This document shows positions 53,723 through 64,000 of a stretch of 64,000 nt of DNA, one piece after another. Below the pieces are notes generated by a model. It was not told the DNA's origin, ran no database searches, and saw only the letters and a list, made by a program, of their open reading frames with translations. The DNA is from Capitulum mitella (lineage: Eukaryota; Arthropoda; Thecostraca; Pollicipedomorpha; Pollicipedidae). A program made the translations under genes and the position numbers. Position 1 is the stretch's first letter. Each line of letters starts with the position of its first letter. The stretch spans positions 11,112,437 through 11,176,436 of the forward strand of contig CP099840.1 of assembly GCA_030062745.1 (NCBI GenBank), given 5' to 3'.

Positions 53723-54689
53723 GGAAAGCCATGTAATCTAAAGTTCCATAAATTGCTTATTTATTCGAACCAGCCACTTTGTTGAACCGTTATGGTATGG
53801 ATAGTGTATAAAAACAAACAATTACACCAATTTTTATTCTGCAAAAGAAAAATGTTTGGTAACGAAGTAGAAATACAAAAAGCGGACATCACAGTGGTAG
53901 TAACCGCAATAAATCCTGGCCTATAGGTTACAATGGCGATTATCGGCGATGGCCGAGGAAAATCTAACTCTCCCATGGTTCACAACCTTCTTTGGTAATC
54001 GCTAGCAGTTGACTGTTAGCGGACGAAAAAAGATAAATTGTTAGCAGTAACTGTAGACGATGTAAAAAAGAGAGCAATATGTTGGTCCTGGAGATTCTAT
54101 ATAGCCAGGAAAGTCCGCGTCACGGTCAATTTTTTTATCGCTGTCATTATTGAATAGCTGAAATAGCAATTCTATGAATCTGCGTAGCGGCATGCGTAGC
54201 TTGGCCGTCTAAGATCTTATTTCAGCTCTATCGGAAATATCTCAAGCCAAACAATTAATCTGACGACGTTCCTTAACAGCATGACAAATCATTGTTGATT
54301 GGACGCAATTTTGCAAAATTTATGCTGCGTATGTATGCACTTGTGTGCAGAATAAAAACAAAATGCCATGTTTCATAGCGAAATTAGAAACACGACACTC
54401 CGACGATTTGATTGTGGGCGGTTTGTTTGTCTAGCGAAAAACATTTCGGTTGCAGGTGACGTAACGCCTTGGCATTTGGCGAAATCCATGGCACTCAGCC
54501 TCTTCCGAAACAATCGGACCTTTACCCCGTCAGCCAGTCTCCACCAGATGCCGCGATGAATCAGTGTGTAAAGTCCGTGTCAGTGGGGCACTTGGTCATA
54601 TGATCGAACAGACTTCGACAGGAGGTCCGCAGGCGCACCATCAGTCTGTCATCGTGACCATCCGTCCAAGGGTAATGGCGCCGGACCAT

Positions 54690-55000
54690 CAGCTGCAGCA
54701 GGCGCTAAATGCGTCCCCCGCGGAGGGCGCCCCTGTCAGCGTCGCCCGGGCGGCGTCGGTTCCAGCTGGCAGCGGCCGCCGCCGCCTCCCGTCCCTCCCG
54801 TCCCTCACTCGGCTGAGGACGGGGCGCCGAGCCCAGTCCGGGCACAGTGGGACCGAGCTTGCCGCAGCGCGGCGGCCCCACGCCTGGCGCCCGTGTGCGC
54901 CGCAGTTGACCGAGGTCACCGGTTCGTCTCCGGCCGCCGCCGCAGGCCGGGGCGCAGGCCGGCCTGGCTCACGGAAGCTGGGTGGAGGTAGCTCTTCCTC
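54690..55000. promoter_or_regulatory. Isolated GC-rich island
   Basis: This is the only strongly CpG-rich segment in the otherwise AT-rich right third. Open frames on both strands have no family similarity. It could hold a promoter or untranslated first exon, for instance of NOS1AP (about 21 kb upstream on the - strand). That link is speculation. Confidence 0.3.
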
Positions 55001-55029
55001 GCTCGCGGAAGATGGATGGAGATAGCTCT

Positions 55030-57160
55030 TCCTCGCTCACGGAAGATAGGTGGAGATAACTCTTCCTTGCTCACGACGTTTTCCAGCTGGTAAATCGCTC
55101 CCATAACTTGAGATAATTTAACATTATCCCAGTAGTTGCACATGACTGCGAAAGGACTCAAAAGCGTCTTTTTCCCAGCTGGCCTGAACACGTAACGCCA
55201 CTACTGATGGCGGCCATTTGAATCTGTAGTTTTAATGTGTTAAAAAACTAAATATGGACAATACTTAGTGGTTAGCTCATTTATGTGCGCGTTTCAAAAA
55301 ATCACCAACGGAGATAAAACCTTACTAACAGATGAAGTCAGATGTAGGAAACATGATATTAAGCTATAAAATAAATCAACGGTAAGAAGCTCCGAAAATG
55401 CTAGCACATGAAGATGAGAAGAAGGTATGCAGCTGGTTGGCTGATCATGGCTCATGATGTGCGATCGAAACGTACAAAGAGTCCTAAAAAAGTCAGCATT
55501 AGCAATACCACTGGCAAAGAAACGTGCTTGTTACCACACGAGTGCTACACAACGGAGATTAATCAACAATGCTTGCACGTGCCCTAGGCACGGCAAATAA
55601 TATCCGAGTGCAAGTCGATCTAGATAGCAATGAAATGAAAAGCAGCTCATTAAAATACGAGAATCTACTTTCCCCTTCAAAATGTTCCTGATTAAAATGT
55701 CCCGATGCACTCTCCGAGACTTTAAAGATGGAAATGTGATGAGGGCCAGAAGATGATCACATGGGAAGGAGTTTGAAGTGGGTCCGGAGAATGTGCAACA
55801 TAAAGCCATCTGAGAAATATGTTCTGCACTCGATCCACCCGCACTGTGTGGGGATCAGTCGCCCTCACCTAGATCACGCTGCAGTAATCTCAAGCAGTTC
55901 TGACATGTGCAAAGTAAGGTGCAAGCAAAGCACCTGTATTGAATTTTGGTGAAAATTTGATTATCGTGAACATCTAATTTTACTGAACAAGGATGCAACT
56001 TTCCAGAGCTTTTTCCCCTCCTGCCTCCTTCCCGTCCACCAATGCTGTCACTGCTACGCACGAGATACACGTTCCCACGTCAGTTACGCCTTAATGTAGA
56101 GGAGCAACCTGGGACATAACATAAATTAAGTTACAATAGTTGGAAAATGTTTCAGCAGGGCCAACAGAACTGAAGGTTAGGAATGAACATTTACAGTCAG
56201 CTTCCGAGAAAGATATTAAGACTTCAGTATAACAGTGAGACGAAGAAAAAAAACGGTGAGACGCGAATCATTTTTGAGACAGTAATAATTGCTGACCGTT
56301 TTATAATGCCAAGCTAGGAACCTATACAGCTAATAAAAACGTGCAAAAGTAAAAGGCGTACCACGTAAACATGCCATTTCATAACTAATGGATTCCTAGA
56401 GCAGGGCACTGACAAGCCCGTGGGCCCGGTAATGCGTTACCTACATAAATATCATTTAAGCCAGGGACTTCTTCTGACTTGCCACGTGCAAAGCCAAATG
56501 TCCCACAGGGCCGGGAAAATGCCTCGCAGTGAAACGAATGCCACCGGGCAATGAAAATGCTCCTAATTAAGTGTCCACCAAACTGTCACTCTAAGCTGCA
56601 TCATCGCGAACGCCTCATGCAAAAACTAACTGCCCTTGTAGTGAATGTTACGAGCCCTAAAGAATGCCGTCATTTTTTCCATTGCTGAGCTATAGGCGAC
56701 TTCTAGTGCTTGGTGGACGAGCTTCGATTTGGGAGCAGCGCTATCAGTGAGACTTGATGAATTTCCTAGGATTTTTCCCAAAATGATGAAAGATTTCCCG
56801 ACATCCTAAGGTTGGCAATTAACAACGGTGCAAAGTTGCCAAAACGCACATTCAGGCAGGACGAGAACTCTCGTCAAGCACCGAATGCACTAAAGAGTAA
56901 TCTGCAGAAACCAAGCGCGGATTCTGTGGTGCGTTTGAGCACATTTCGGAGAGCTTAACGTAGCAAAAAGGCGTACACAAATAAATAGGCATAATTATTA
57001 GCTATACTGAAGATGACCGCTCCCCAGGATCTTGCCTACCCTCAAGATATTTCCATATTTATTCTTGTAAAGAGTAACTTTCGCATTCTGGCAATGTCAT
57101 GCATGGAAGATTGACAAGGTTTTCCACACACTTGTATTTAACAGTTTCTTTACCTCAATC
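55030..57160. other. No gene or repeat recognised
   Basis: This is AT-rich unique sequence with scattered short frames. Nothing is conserved to my eye on either strand. Confidence 0.5.
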
Positions 57161-57239
57161 CATCTTAACATTTCGTCGTGAGGTGTTTGCAGCGCAAGCA
57201 CCTCCAGTCACGCAGATCCAATTGGTCAGCACTCGCTTG

Positions 57240-57610
57240 GCTCACAAACGGCACTAGGATAAAATGGCGAAATGCAAAAATGTCGACTGCCTTTTTGGCG
57301 AATGCTAGATGCCGAATGATAAAAGGCGACATGCAAAAATGGCGACATACTAAAATGACTAACGGCCGAATGGTAGCATGTAAAAAAGGCGACACGCCAA
57401 AAAGCAGAAAAAAGCCGAGACGGCGAATGTCTGATGGCGAATGGACAAATGACAACGTGTAAAAAATGGCAACATTTAAAAAGCCGATATATAAAGATTA
57501 CACACAAAGCCGACAGATGAAGATGACAGATAAAGATAACACATAAGCCGACAGATAAAGATGCCGAACGGATAGATGGCGAGATGGTCGAGAAATGGAG
57601 AAATGGATAT
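57240..57610. repeat. Degenerate ATGGCGA-rich short-period repeat, arm 1
   Basis: Units such as AAAATGGCGACATGC, GGCGAATG and AAAAGGCGACAYGC recur every 12-25 bp over about 370 bp. The reverse complement type occurs at 60.84-61.33 kb. Confidence 0.75.
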
Positions 57611-58429
57611 GGCCTCTTCGCGCCAGGACAGTCCTCTTTAGTGAGTTGCGAGCTGGTCACTGTAAAATAATTGAGCCCCTCTGGGACCCTATCACGGTGC
57701 CACGGGACCCAAGTGAATGACCTTATCCCCAGGCCATGAGCTAGTTACCTGTTATCTCAGGATCTAGCAATTCGGCCAGAAACTAAATCAAACGGCATTC
57801 GAAAGCCCTCATTACCCATCCCCTCCCCCAAAATAGCAGCATGTATGTTAACCTGTGTTACGTGACAGATACGTAGCGAGGCGTGGAAAAACTTTTAACA
57901 TTGGAGGCGTGGAAAAACTTTTTTACATTGTCCGTCCTTTCGTCCCTTCCCCCTCTCGCTCTTGCACATCGCGCCCGGGGACCACGGAGCTGGGGCTGGA
58001 CGAAATGGCCGGCTAGTTTGCCAGAGCCCAGGTGTAATCGAAGGGCATGCTCTGGTGGGTCGGTCTCCGGCCCACTCGGTGAAGAAACTTCACTACGTGT
58101 TCCTTAGACCCGTCCCAGACCTCATCTGGGGTAATTAGGGATCACCAGTCGTCGTGTAGGATGCGAGGTAGCGGGTTACTCTTTCACCAGGTGTTCTGCA
58201 GCATCCAAGGAGCCGCGTTCCTTGCAGTTCGGATCGGGGTTTTACCAACCGGTGCAGGGCTCCCTGACCAGGGAATAGCAGCTTGTCCGCAAATGCGCCG
58301 GTGTGGATGCACTGTTCCTAGCGAGTGAGCTTATAGTGGCGCCAGGGTTTCAGCATTGGGTGGTGATGCGATAAGGTTGCCTTCTTTGCGCATCCCAACT
58401 GATACGTGCGTAATACACTAAAATTCGTT

Positions 58430-58505
58430 ATATATATACACACGCACACACACACACACACATACGCATATATATATATAAAAATATAAATATGTGTGTA
58501 TGTAT
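58430..58505. repeat. CA/TA microsatellite
   Basis: (TA)n, (CA)n and TATATAAA tracts in series. Confidence 0.9.
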
Positions 58506-58675
58506 ACTAACCAGAACCGCCGGTCTTTGGCGGGCTCTCTGCTAAGTAGAACTCTTTATGAACTGTATTTTAGGAATCCAATCCAATCCGATCCATCCAC
58601 TAGTCCATAGTTCCTGATTACATCCATCCATCATATGAGCGACAGACAGGCAGACAGACAGGAAGTACTGACTTA

Positions 58676-59896
58676 TTAACCCGTCCCGACTGGTGGGGGG
58701 GGGGCAGTTGACTGCCCCACATCAGGTTTTTCTGAGACTGCGAGAGAACCAACTAACACAGAGCTACGAAACTTTGTGTGCCTTTTGCTTCACCAATTTC
58801 ACATCTCGTGTCAAACTTTTGACCTCAGGTCAGGTCAGGTGCCTGACCTGGGTCAGGTCAAACAGACCTATGTCAAAAAAAGTTTAGCGCCCTCTAACTT
58901 TTTTGCAAAACAAGATATCTCAATAATACGTTCAGGGATTAGTGATCGTGATGAATGCAACAAATCTGCTATCTCAAATTTTTCGGAATTTTCCGGATCA
59001 TTGACCTAAGGTCAAGCCCATTTTTATGGCACATCGCTGTTTTTCGGAAACTGACGGAATATTCCATAACATTTTTAGTGTGGAATGAAGCAGACATCTA
59101 GTTACTGTCATTGGGCAAAGTATCAGTGACTTCCAGCCATTGGCCTGAGGTCAGGTCAAGAATAACTGTAGTGTAAATGTACCACCTTCAGAATCGACGA
59201 TGAATTTCTCAGAATGGGTAGAAAATGGCAGAACTAGCTTGCACAGACGTAATTAATACTAACAACCTCAAAAAGTTTAAAAAAGTAGCATATTTTGAAA
59301 ATAAACAGGCTCTCGCGAATAAAGCTCCGCCAACTTTGTAGATTGGTAATTAATCAATTTTCCCAAAGTTCAAGCATGAGAAACCATTACAAGAACCACA
59401 AAGATCAATGAAATTGACATAGATCGTCTTTTTTGGCGAAAATAAAGGAACGCCAAAATTAGTTCCCGTCAATTTGGTACCGCATACGGCAGCGACGCAC
59501 ACTGACAGCTGGCGGGAGAATTACGGTGTCTTTAACTCCACGTTTCGGCGTATATATTGAAGAAGTCTGGGGAATTAGACGTGTATCGGCATCCGCGGAC
59601 CTTTACTTGTGTGCTGGTGCCTTTACCTATGCGTTATTAGTCACAGCCCTTGAGATTCAGGCCATTTCTCGGTCTGGTGCAGTCGGCTATGATAAAACAT
59701 ATATAGGGCGTAAATTGGCTTACATATTATCTAAAACTAAAAATGAGACCAGTTTCGAGCTCTACTCGTCACAGACTTTCCAACAGTATGTTTATTTTTA
59801 TCGTGCGACCAATCGTTCGTGAGTTAGAGGGCGGCAGTCAACTACCCCCCCCAGTCGCCCGTGTTCGAGACGGACCGACGGTCGTGCGCGGGTTAA
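58676..59896 (+). mobile_element. TTAA piggyBac-like miniature element, family 2 copy A
   Basis: TTAA is at 58676-58679 and 59893-59896, 1213 bp inside. The left end is CCCGTCCCGACTGG with hairpin GGCAGTTGACTGCC. The right end has the same hairpin in variant form about 30 bp further from the TTAA. CAGGTCAGGTCA repeats at about 58825-58862. Confidence 0.8.
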
Positions 59897-60835
59897 TATG
59901 GACATTTAAGATGTTCTATATTATTTCGGATATCTATATCTATACATCTTATTTTTGCATCTCAGATACCTATATATAATTCGGTTCTCCTCTGTAGGTC
60001 CACCTGTCCATCTGCCTGTCTATCCATGTGCATGTTGCCAAAGTTCCCAGAAGCGGCCTCAGACGGCACATTGACATTTAGCATACAATGCATTGAAACC
60101 CAAGGAGTGTTCTTCGACCATCGTCATCGCTGTACGATGACGTGGCACCGCTGGCCCGCAGAGTGTTGTCAGAATGCGTTATCACGTTCTGCAGTCTGCT
60201 CCTCATGCTGCATTGAGTCAGTGACTGGGTGTGGGAGCTTTTTGGAAGAAGGTGCGCTTTCACTGGCGATCCCTGATTTTAAGGAGCTGATGACGATGCA
60301 TGGATTACGAACAGTGTATCGTTCATCCAGATTTTCCAGGCACTGGCAGATATGTAACTGGTAAAGCGAGAAATGTTACATCACTGCGCACCAGGTGGCA
60401 GGCCCCGAGCGAAACGAGTCAAATGGGGCAGTGAAGTGGGCCAGTGTCCTTCCGCGCAAAGAAGGTAGGAGCCGGCCGACGGCCGACGGCTGTAATATTG
60501 ACTGCAGTATTCGTTGTAAAGCACGTCATTATTGGAATGAACAGCGCATGACACACTTTGAGTGAATCGGCGTAGCATGGACAGCGAAGTGGACCGCTAT
60601 CCAACAACTGCCAATTGCCACTCCATCTGGTCCGGACTGTTAAGACTGCTTCAGTACATTCTTTCGCATTGCCAGTACCTTATAACAGATCTTTCAGGCT
60701 TTCGCAACGAAGACCTTATGTCAATGAGTTGCGCCACCGGACGATGGGTTTAAGGTACGGGCAGCGAGGCCTGCTGGATATAAATCTAAGCCCAAATCCA
60801 CGTACGCAAACCATTTGGGTATAATTTATCCTAAG

Positions 60836-61325
60836 AAAACTCGTCATTTTGTCATTTGCATTTGTCCGTTTGTCATTTTGGCATGCCGCCTTTTAACATA
60901 TTTTAACGTGTCGTATTTTTTTTATTTTAACATGTCGTCATTTTGCCGTTCGCTATTTAGCCATTCGCCATCTTATCGCCATCTTAGTATGCTGCCTTTT
61001 TCATGTGTCACCATTTTGCCGTTTGCCATTTTACCGTTTGCCATTTTGCCGTTCGCCATTTACCCGTTCGTCATTTTGGCATGTCACCTTTTTTACATGT
61101 CGCCATTTTTGCCTTTCACCATTTGACCATTAGCCATTTTGGCATGTCGCCATTTTAGCATGTCGCCATTTTGCCGTTCGGCATTTGGCCAATTACCGTT
61201 TGAATGTGAAATCTTTTTCGCATGCCGCCATTTTGCCCTTCACCATTTGGCCAGTTCACCATTTTAGTGTGTCGCCTTTTTTACATGTCGCCATTCGGCA
61301 TTCACCATTTGGCTTTCGCCAAAAA
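60836..61325. repeat. Degenerate CGCCATTTTG-rich repeat, arm 2 (inverted)
   Basis: TCGCCATTTTGCCGTTCGCC-like units recur over about 490 bp, the reverse complement of the 57.2-57.6 kb repeat. The two arms enclose about 3.2 kb that includes family 2 copy A. Confidence 0.75.
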
Positions 61326-61944
61326 TCGGTGAAATGAGCTTTGGGTTAAGAAATTCCCAAGATTTTGCCTTATTTCCTTAGATCCCAAGGACGGCGGCAA
61401 CTTTCCAAGAACTTGAGAAGCTTTCCAGGCTCCGGTAACGGTGTTTGGCAGTGTTATGGTGGCTGATGTAAGCCATATATTGATACCGATCAGCTACAGC
61501 CGATTTTGCAACCGACATGTCTGATACAATAAAGTTAGTCTTCAAAAATAAAATCTTCATTTGAATAATAAATGGCTCAAAACGAAGCCCTCCTTTTGTG
61601 ATACAACAAAGCTCTAAGTCTACAGCTGCACAATGAATGGATCAAAACAAAGCCGACCTTTTGAGGCAATTGTTTGAAAGTTACCTTTCTAGAATTTGTC
61701 AGTTGAATATTGATTGGAGTGCATGCAGGCTGGAAAGAGATCACGTGCGCGTGGCCATTGCATACGACTCGGGGTTCACAGAACCTCTACGTTTGACTTC
61801 TTATGTCCCAATTTCGTGTATTGCGCCATATTTGAATATTCGAATGAAGCCGCACAGTTAAGCTTCAAATTACGTCAAAACAAAACAATACACAGCATTT
61901 GGTTACGTCGTATCGGGCCAGATTATATATACAGGATTTCAAAG

Positions 61945-62095
61945 AAGTTTGGCCACTGCAAAGGAACGGGGGGCTCAACGGCAGCCCCCCCCCCCCCCAC
62001 TTTGGGCATCGTTTAACATTAAGCGCACGACGTTGCATGGAAAGAAACGAGGTAAAAACCACGCTTGCCCTCCCCATCTACACAGAGGTTCCACC
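61945..62095. mobile_element. Possible end of the 19.6-kb repeat, inverted
   Basis: GGGGGGCTCAACGGCAGCCC with a long C run, then TTTAACATTAAG and CGTTGCATGGAAAGAAACGA, mirrors the 19.56-19.70 kb segment in reverse complement. Confidence 0.35.
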
Positions 62096-62306
62096 GCTCC
62101 TGCAACTGAGCTGACGACACCCTTTGGGGGAAAGAATGGCATGGCCATCTAACCCATCGCGGTCAGGACATGAGCTCTCAGAATGAGTCTAGCATAGTCG
62201 GGAAGTTCCTTGCAAAAATTTTTAAAGAAGCCTGCTAGCGCTGCCTGGCGACTCGCTCGCTGCATCATTCACTTGAAATGGTTAATGAAGTGATTTCAAA
62301 TCAGTT

Positions 62307-62483
62307 TTGTCGCCCAGAGACGCAGCCGAGGGGGGCACGGGGGCCGGGCCCTCCCCTTAGGCCCGCATTTTTTGTGAAAACCATTGCATATCGTCTTCCC
62401 GGCAGGCGGTTCCCGTATAATTTGTTCACACGGAGCCCCGCCCCCCCCCTTAAGAAAATCCTGGCTGCGCCCCTGTTGTCGCT
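62307..62483. mobile_element. hAT-like miniature element, 161 bp
   Basis: The element is 62315-62475, with termini CAGAGACGCAGCC and GGCTGCGCCCCTG. Flanks TTGTCGCC and TTGTCGCT are an 8-bp target duplication with one mismatch. The interior holds G-run/C-run hairpins. Confidence 0.78.
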
Positions 62484-62489
62484 GTATTG

Positions 62490-63535
62490 TTTTTGTCATC
62501 ATGAATAATCTACGCTTCTTATGGCGCCCTGGTGATGCGTAAAATGATGTAAACAGCATTTCACTTTCTGTTATGTGAATAATCTTTTTGGGGCGGAATT
62601 CGCGACCGCAGCTCAGGGCTAGGTATTTATGCAAGCCAAAGCCCAGGTGGAGAGATGCAGCCATTTGCTTTCCGCAATGAAACATGTTTGTTTGTTTCGA
62701 TTTCCAACCTCCTACATGCTGAAATTGTTATGTAAAGCTTCATAAAACATTCATTTGTCATCAGAACTCTATTTGCAGAACTCTATTTGCTCACGAGGTA
62801 TCAGTAATCAACCAGTCAACTCTGGCAAAGTTCGATGGTGCAGTATCAAAGATTCCTTGTCTTTGAAACGTAAACGGTTTGTTTTAAAAGCGCAAACACA
62901 TTAGGACGGTTTGTTTTAAAAGCCCAAACAAGTTCGTGTAGTTCGCTCATTGAAAGTAAGGAACCAGAACAAAATCCTGGGCAAAGGACTGGTCAACGTT
63001 ATCGTCGATTCTACCCTCAACTAACTTGACCAGATATAAGCCGCAAGAAGGCAGACTGCGTTCGCAACTTCAAATCTGCACGATTCCATAATCGAATCGT
63101 AATGGTTTGGTATTCGTGAGTCATGCTAACTGATAAATCAACCAGTGAATCTAATGATGCATGGAAGACGCAGCATTTGAATTCGCTTGAATTTATATAA
63201 CCTTATTTCACCACAACGACATGTTTTTAGGAGCTGTTTCGTGTTTTTTGCATTGCATACTTATGGCGTTTTTGCCTACCCTACGTATGTTGGCACGGTT
63301 AGCTTTAATTTCCTCGGAATGAGCATCTGTACAAACATCGTCGTAACCATTGGAAACGTCTTTTAATGATAATATGACATCTCAAGGTTTTTCAGAGAAT
63401 TCGTACGCCAAGAAACTTTCGTGTGATCTTCAGACCTTCATCAATTTTGAAATGGTTCGAAACGCAATTGCACAACATTTTGCACTTTGTTTCATTTGAA
63501 TGGAAAGAACGCATGGCTATCGCATCAAAAGGAGT
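62490..63535. other. Gene-poor segment
   Basis: It contains a direct repeat of GGTTTGTTTTAAAAGC at about 62876 and 62908. No gene recognised. Confidence 0.5.
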
Positions 63536-63541
63536 TTAATA

Positions 63542-63908
63542 TTATCCCGCGCCCGGCTGTAGGTTAGCGCCACGACTAGCGGGGGGAGGGCGGTTGACCG
63601 TCCCCAGTCGAACGTTGATCACGAGCAATTGGTCGCACGATACAAATAAGCAGACCGTTGAAAAGTTCGTGACGAGGAGAGCTCGAAACTGGTCTCATTT
63701 TTAGTTCTGGATAATATGCAAGTCATTTACGCCCTACATATGTTTTCTTATAGCCGCCTGCATGAGACCGAGAAACGGCCCGGATCTCAAGGGCTGTAAC
63801 TAATAATGTCTAGATAAAGGCACCAGCGGACAGGTAAAAGTCTGCGGATGCCGATACATGCTTAATTTCTCTGATTTGTTTAATATGAACACGGAAACGT
63901 TGAGTTAA
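63542..63908 (-). mobile_element. Family 2 copy B (inverted fragment)
   Basis: This segment is the reverse complement of the right third of copy A, beginning with a decayed terminus (TTATCCCGCGCCCG) and hairpin GGGCGGTTGACCGTCCC. It is interrupted at TTAA 63905-63908 by copy C. Confidence 0.75.
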
Positions 63909-64000
63909 CCCGTCCCGACGGGGAGAGGCAGTTGACTGCGCCCCCTGAGGTTTTTCTGGGATTGCGAGAGAACGAACAGACACAGAGTCACGAAACTTTG
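63905..64000 (+). mobile_element. Family 2 copy C, left end, cut by window edge
   Basis: TTAACCCGTCCCGACGGGGA is followed by hairpin GGCAGTTGACTGCGCC and GAGAACGAACAGACACAGAG, like the start of copy A. It is inserted at a TTAA that is an uninterrupted TTAA inside copy A (about 59531). Confidence 0.8.

Overview
The window is eukaryotic nuclear DNA. It carries split genes with canonical splice junctions, long AT-rich gene-poor stretches, many miniature transposons and GC-rich exons. A (TTAGG)n-type block at about 46.54-46.70 kb is the arthropod telomere motif. Together with metazoan orthologues, this suggests an arthropod, probably a crustacean; the group is inference.

Two convergent genes occupy the left half. 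On the + strand, 362-9855 holds the 3' part of a UBR5 (hyd) E3 ubiquitin ligase gene in twelve exons. They encode the UBR zinc box split over three exons, a 3.1-kb giant exon with the acidic region, the MLLE domain and most of the HECT domain, and a last exon with the catalytic cysteine. On the - strand, 33768-10539 holds a NOS1AP/CAPON-type adaptor gene in nine exons: PTB domain, low-complexity linker, coiled coil, and a lineage-specific C-terminus. I rebuilt it from splice sites and family conservation. All junction phases agree and give an open frame of about 556 codons. The two stop codons are about 0.7 kb apart, tail to tail. A 131-codon ATG-started exon at 24.2-24.6 kb may be an alternative first exon of NOS1AP.

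The most unusual gene-level feature is that three coding exons are preceded by tandem arrays in which the 3' splice site and the first bases of the exon are repeated. These are UBR5 before 4706 (four copies, 83-90 bp), NOS1AP before 32142 (six copies, 39-46 bp) and NOS1AP before 12036 (at least six clear copies, about 23 bp). In every copy I could translate, only the exon-proximal one gives the conserved protein. Two introns also use GC-AG splice sites.

From about 34 to 64 kb I find no convincing host gene. This part and the large NOS1AP introns hold at least eight TTAA-flanked non-autonomous elements of about 1.2-1.3 kb in four sequence families. All begin CCC or nearly so, carry G-run/C-run hairpins just inside the ends, and have one end extended by about 30 bp relative to the other. 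That is the asymmetric terminal plan known from piggyBac. They also carry clusters of AGGTCA/TCAAGGTCA motifs. Other mobile DNA includes two hAT-like miniature elements with 8-bp target duplications (one nested in a TTAA element, with an empty-site copy elsewhere in the window), a decayed Tc1/mariner-type transposase, a possible tRNA-derived SINE head, several minisatellites and a degenerate ATGGCGA-rich repeat in two opposite orientations.
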